Origin: Planctomycetaceae bacterium
Lineage (GTDB): Bacteria; Planctomycetota; Planctomycetia; Pirellulales; Lacipirellulaceae
NCBI GenBank assembly: GCA_002713555.1
Contig: PATG01000116.1
Location: 1-17,086 of the forward strand
Direction of reading: 5' to 3'
Length of the DNA stretch: 17,086 nt
In this document: positions 14,845 through 17,086 of the stretch, piece after piece
How the letters are laid out: the number at the start of each line of letters is the position of its first letter
Numbering within the stretch: the first letter of the stretch is position 1
Translations under genes and position numbers: made by a program
The notes under the pieces: model-generated
Database searches by the model: none
What the model saw: the letters and a program-made list of their open reading frames with translations, nothing else
What the model was told of the DNA's origin: nothing

Positions 14845-16917
14845 ATGCCATTTGACCTCGTCAGTCCTTTCCAACCCGCCGGGGATCAGCCAGCCGCAAT
14901 CGGTGCGCTCGTTAAAGGTTTGCAGGACCAACAGCAGGAACAGGTCCTCATGGGCGTTACCGGTTCCGGCAAGACGTTTACGATGGCCAATGTCATCCAA
15001 CAGGTGCAGCGTCCCACTCTAGTGCTCTCGCATAACAAAACCTTGGCAGCACAGCTTTACTCAGAGTTTAAGGAATTTTTTCCGCACAATGCAGTGAGCT
15101 ACTTTGTCAGTTACTACGACTACTACCAACCAGAAGCTTATATTCCCCAGCGTGATATCTATATCGAGAAGGATGCGTCAATCAACGAAGAGATCGATAG
15201 GATGCGTTTGGCGACTACTAGTTCATTGGTCAGTCGACGAGATGTAATTGTGGTGGCAAGTGTTTCCTGCATTTATGGCTTGGGATCGCCTGAAGATTAC
15301 AAGGCTATGATGGTTGGTCTTAGCGTTGGCCAAAATATTGACCGAGATGATGTGCTTTCTCGACTGGTAGATATTCAGTACGAACGGAACGACACCGACC
15401 CGGCAAGAGGAAAATTCCGAGTTCGCGGCGACTGCGTCGAAATCTGGCCTTCTTACGAGGAGTTTGCTTTTCGTGTGGAATTTTGGGGGGATGAGATTGA
15501 ACGACTGGCAATTATCAACCCCACTTCGGGCGAAACTATAAACACACTTCAAGAGATGTATGTCTATCCCGCCAAGCACTTTGTTTTGCCCGAAGAACGC
15601 ATTGAGAATGCAGTCGATCAAATCCGTAAAGAGCTTTCGGGGAGATTGGAGCAATACCGGAGTAACGGACGTATGCTGGAAGCGCAGCGTATCAATGCAC
15701 GGACTCGGTTTGATATAGAAATGATGCTGGAAGTAGGGTACTGCCCAGGTATTGAAAACTACAGCCGTATCCTGGCGGGACGAGCAGAGGGCGAACCACC
15801 TACCACGTTGCTCGACTTCTTTCCCGAAGATTACCTGTTATTTATCGATGAGTCGCATGCCACGGTTTCCCAGGTTCGTGCGATGTATGCCGGTGATCGT
15901 AGCCGTAAAACGACACTTGTGGAACATGGTTTTAGATTGCCAAGTGCTCTGGATAATCGGCCTTTGAAATTTGAGGAATTCCAGCAAAAGATGAATCAGG
16001 TGATTTATGTTTCGGCAACTCCCGCAGAATTCGAGTTGCAACAAACGGGTGGAGAAGTTGTCGAGCAGGTGATCCGTCCCACCGGTTTGTTAGACCCCCA
16101 CATTGAAGTGATACCTGCCAGTGGACAAATTCCACATTTGCTGGAACAGATTCGAGAGCGGGCCAGTGTTGGAGAACGGGTCTTGGTGACGACGCTCACA
16201 AAACGCCTGGCGGAAGATCTGGCAAACTTTTTCTGCGAACAGGGTATTTTATGCAAATGGTTGCATAGCGAATTAGACGCTTTTGAGAGAGTAGAACTGC
16301 TGCGGGATTTACGCCTAGGCAAGTTTGAAGCTCTGGTCGGCATTAACTTGCTACGTGAAGGTCTCGACCTTCCGGAAGTATCGCTTGTGGCCATTTTGGA
16401 TGCTGATAAAGAAGGATTTTTACGCAGCGAAACCTCATTGATGCAAACAATTGGCCGGGCAGCACGCAATATAAACTCAAAGGTCATTCTCTACGGAGAT
16501 AAAATGACACAATCGATGCAGCGTTCGATTGACGAAACCAAAAGACGGAGAAAATTGCAAGAAGAGTACAATACGCAACATGGCATTCAACCAGAAACAA
16601 TTCGCAAAGCCATTCATCGCGGAATTGAAGCAGAAGCATCTGCCCATGAGCAGGCAAATGCTGCCGTCGGGCGTACGGACGATATACAATACATTACCGA
16701 AGAATATATTGCAGAACTTGAGTCCGAAATGCTCAATGCCGCAGAGTCATTGGAGTTTGAACGAGCAGGTGTCATTCGCGACCGGATCGAGCAGATGAGA
16801 GAATCGGTAGGGCAACCTGTCGATTCAGTGCGTGAACGAGTTGGCCAAAAAGGTCGTCGGAAACGGGGTAAGAAAAAAACGGGGGACAAGGTTCCTCGAC
16901 CAAAAAGAGGTGTATGA
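14845..16917 (+). CDS. uvrB: UvrABC system protein B, excinuclease subunit
   Basis: Damage-verifying DNA helicase-like subunit of nucleotide excision repair. It is loaded by UvrA and recruits UvrC. The 690-residue protein is full length. Motifs in order: FQPAGDQP (9-16), Walker A GVTGSGKT (37-44), the beta-hairpin YYDYYQPEAYIP (90-101) that clamps DNA, the Walker B-like FIDESHATV, DNRPLKFEEF, VSATPAEFE, TTLTKRLAEDL, LLREGLDLPEVSLV and the motif VI segment QTIGRAARN. The C-terminal UVR domain (EYIAELESEMLNAAESLEFERAGVIRDRI) binds UvrC. A very basic tail ends the protein. I start at the ATG at 14845 (MPFDLVSPF), which matches family N-termini; the upstream ATG at 14797 adds 16 residues that do not fit. 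No clear SOS box was seen upstream. Confidence 0.98.
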   Translation: MPFDLVSPFQPAGDQPAAIGALVKGLQDQQQEQVLMGVTGSGKTFTMANVIQQVQRPTLVLSHNKTLAAQLYSEFKEFFPHNAVSYFVSYYDYYQPEAYIPQRDIYIEKDASINEEIDRMRLATTSSLVSRRDVIVVASVSCIYGLGSPEDYKAMMVGLSVGQNIDRDDVLSRLVDIQYERNDTDPARGKFRVRGDCVEIWPSYEEFAFRVEFWGDEIERLAIINPTSGETINTLQEMYVYPAKHFVLPEERIENAVDQIRKELSGRLEQYRSNGRMLEAQRINARTRFDIEMMLEVGYCPGIENYSRILAGRAEGEPPTTLLDFFPEDYLLFIDESHATVSQVRAMYAGDRSRKTTLVEHGFRLPSALDNRPLKFEEFQQKMNQVIYVSATPAEFELQQTGGEVVEQVIRPTGLLDPHIEVIPASGQIPHLLEQIRERASVGERVLVTTLTKRLAEDLANFFCEQGILCKWLHSELDAFERVELLRDLRLGKFEALVGINLLREGLDLPEVSLVAILDADKEGFLRSETSLMQTIGRAARNINSKVILYGDKMTQSMQRSIDETKRRRKLQEEYNTQHGIQPETIRKAIHRGIEAEASAHEQANAAVGRTDDIQYITEEYIAELESEMLNAAESLEFERAGVIRDRIEQMRESVGQPVDSVRERVGQKGRRKRGKKKTGDKVPRPKRGV

Positions 16918-16930
16918 AAAGAACAAGTGA

Positions 16931-16956
16931 GCACTCATGCCATTCGACATGAGTGC
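16931..16956 (+). other. Stem-loop after uvrB
   Basis: GCACTCATG (16931-16939) and CATGAGTGC (16948-16956) pair perfectly over 9 bp around an 8-nt loop, 13 nt past the uvrB stop. No T tract follows, so it may stabilise the mRNA end rather than terminate transcription. The likely terminator is the following palindrome. Confidence 0.5.
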
Positions 16957-16994
16957 CCAGGGTGGAAGATTGAAATGTGAAGCGTGAAGATCAC

Positions 16995-17086
16995 GAATTC
17001 CAGGTGAGATATTAGCTTACAAAAAAAGAGCCCGGAATTTAAATTCCGGGCTCTTTTTTTGTAAGCTAATATCTCACCTGGAATTC
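16995..17086. repeat. Perfect 92-bp palindrome reaching the window end
   Basis: Bases 16995-17040 are the exact reverse complement of 17041-17086 (46 bp per arm, no spacer, no mismatch). The arm begins with GAATTC. The core (17021-17060) has an A7 run, a GAGCCCGG stem and a T7 run. The palindrome ends with the window, so its true extent is unknown. Confidence 0.97.
17021..17060. terminator. Bidirectional intrinsic terminator within the palindrome
   Basis: A7, then GAGCCCGG and AT-rich centre, then CCGGGCTC and T7. This is a classic rho-independent terminator in both directions and would end uvrB transcription about 140 nt past its stop. If the right half is an assembly fold-back, the real terminator may differ on that side. 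Confidence 0.65.

Noticed and set aside
16005..16487. 160-codon minus-strand open frame
   Set aside because: It is antisense to uvrB, which is certain from its motifs.

Overview
The window looks like chromosomal DNA of a planctomycete, probably Pirellulales-like. This is inferred from gene content, not from a marker tree. The clues are a PQQ-type beta-propeller protein that opens with the NWPQWRG motif, a PEP-CTERM secreted protein, a Cys-cluster-rich outer-membrane protein of the Lpg1974/BBP7 type, a DUF3179 fragment, weak or absent Shine-Dalgarno sequences at many starts, and loosely packed single-gene units with long spacers. I see no rRNA, tRNA, CRISPR array, insertion sequence, integrase or phage gene.

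Layout. Positions 84-6070 form a minus-strand block: a POT-family proton/peptide symporter, the tRNA U34 hydroxylase TrhO, a secreted DUF547 protein, the C-terminal half of a DUF3179 protein (probably a pseudogene) and an exported PQQ-like beta-propeller protein. A divergent spacer with a good sigma-70-type promoter leads into an ABC1/UbiB-family kinase-like protein (plus). A small acidic coiled-coil gene (minus) and ribosomal protein S21 (plus, TTG start) follow. The S21 gene runs tail to tail into a thioredoxin-coupled arsenate reductase (minus), with the two stop codons overlapping. Next come the Cys-rich outer-membrane protein and a PEP-CTERM protein (both minus), separated and followed by gene-poor DNA (about 630 and 1060 bp) that holds short repeats, inverted repeats and a strong minus-strand terminator. 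The last part has nadC (minus) divergent from a membrane-anchored helix-hairpin-helix protein and uvrB (both plus).

How the genes relate. Most are housekeeping or cell-envelope genes with no single shared pathway: tRNA modification (TrhO), translation (S21), NAD synthesis (NadC), nucleotide excision repair (UvrB), quinone/lipid-associated kinase (UbiB family), peptide uptake (POT), arsenate detoxification (ArsC) and surface or secreted proteins. I did not find a convincing new multi-gene system.

The most unusual signals are four. (1) A perfect 92-bp palindrome runs to the last base of the window; it contains a terminator but extends far beyond one, and may be an assembly fold-back or a true inverted duplication. 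(2) The outer-membrane protein carries two dense cysteine clusters. (3) The DUF3179 gene is decapitated. (4) A gene-poor 1-kb spacer holds degenerate 17-bp tandem repeats and structured inverted repeats.
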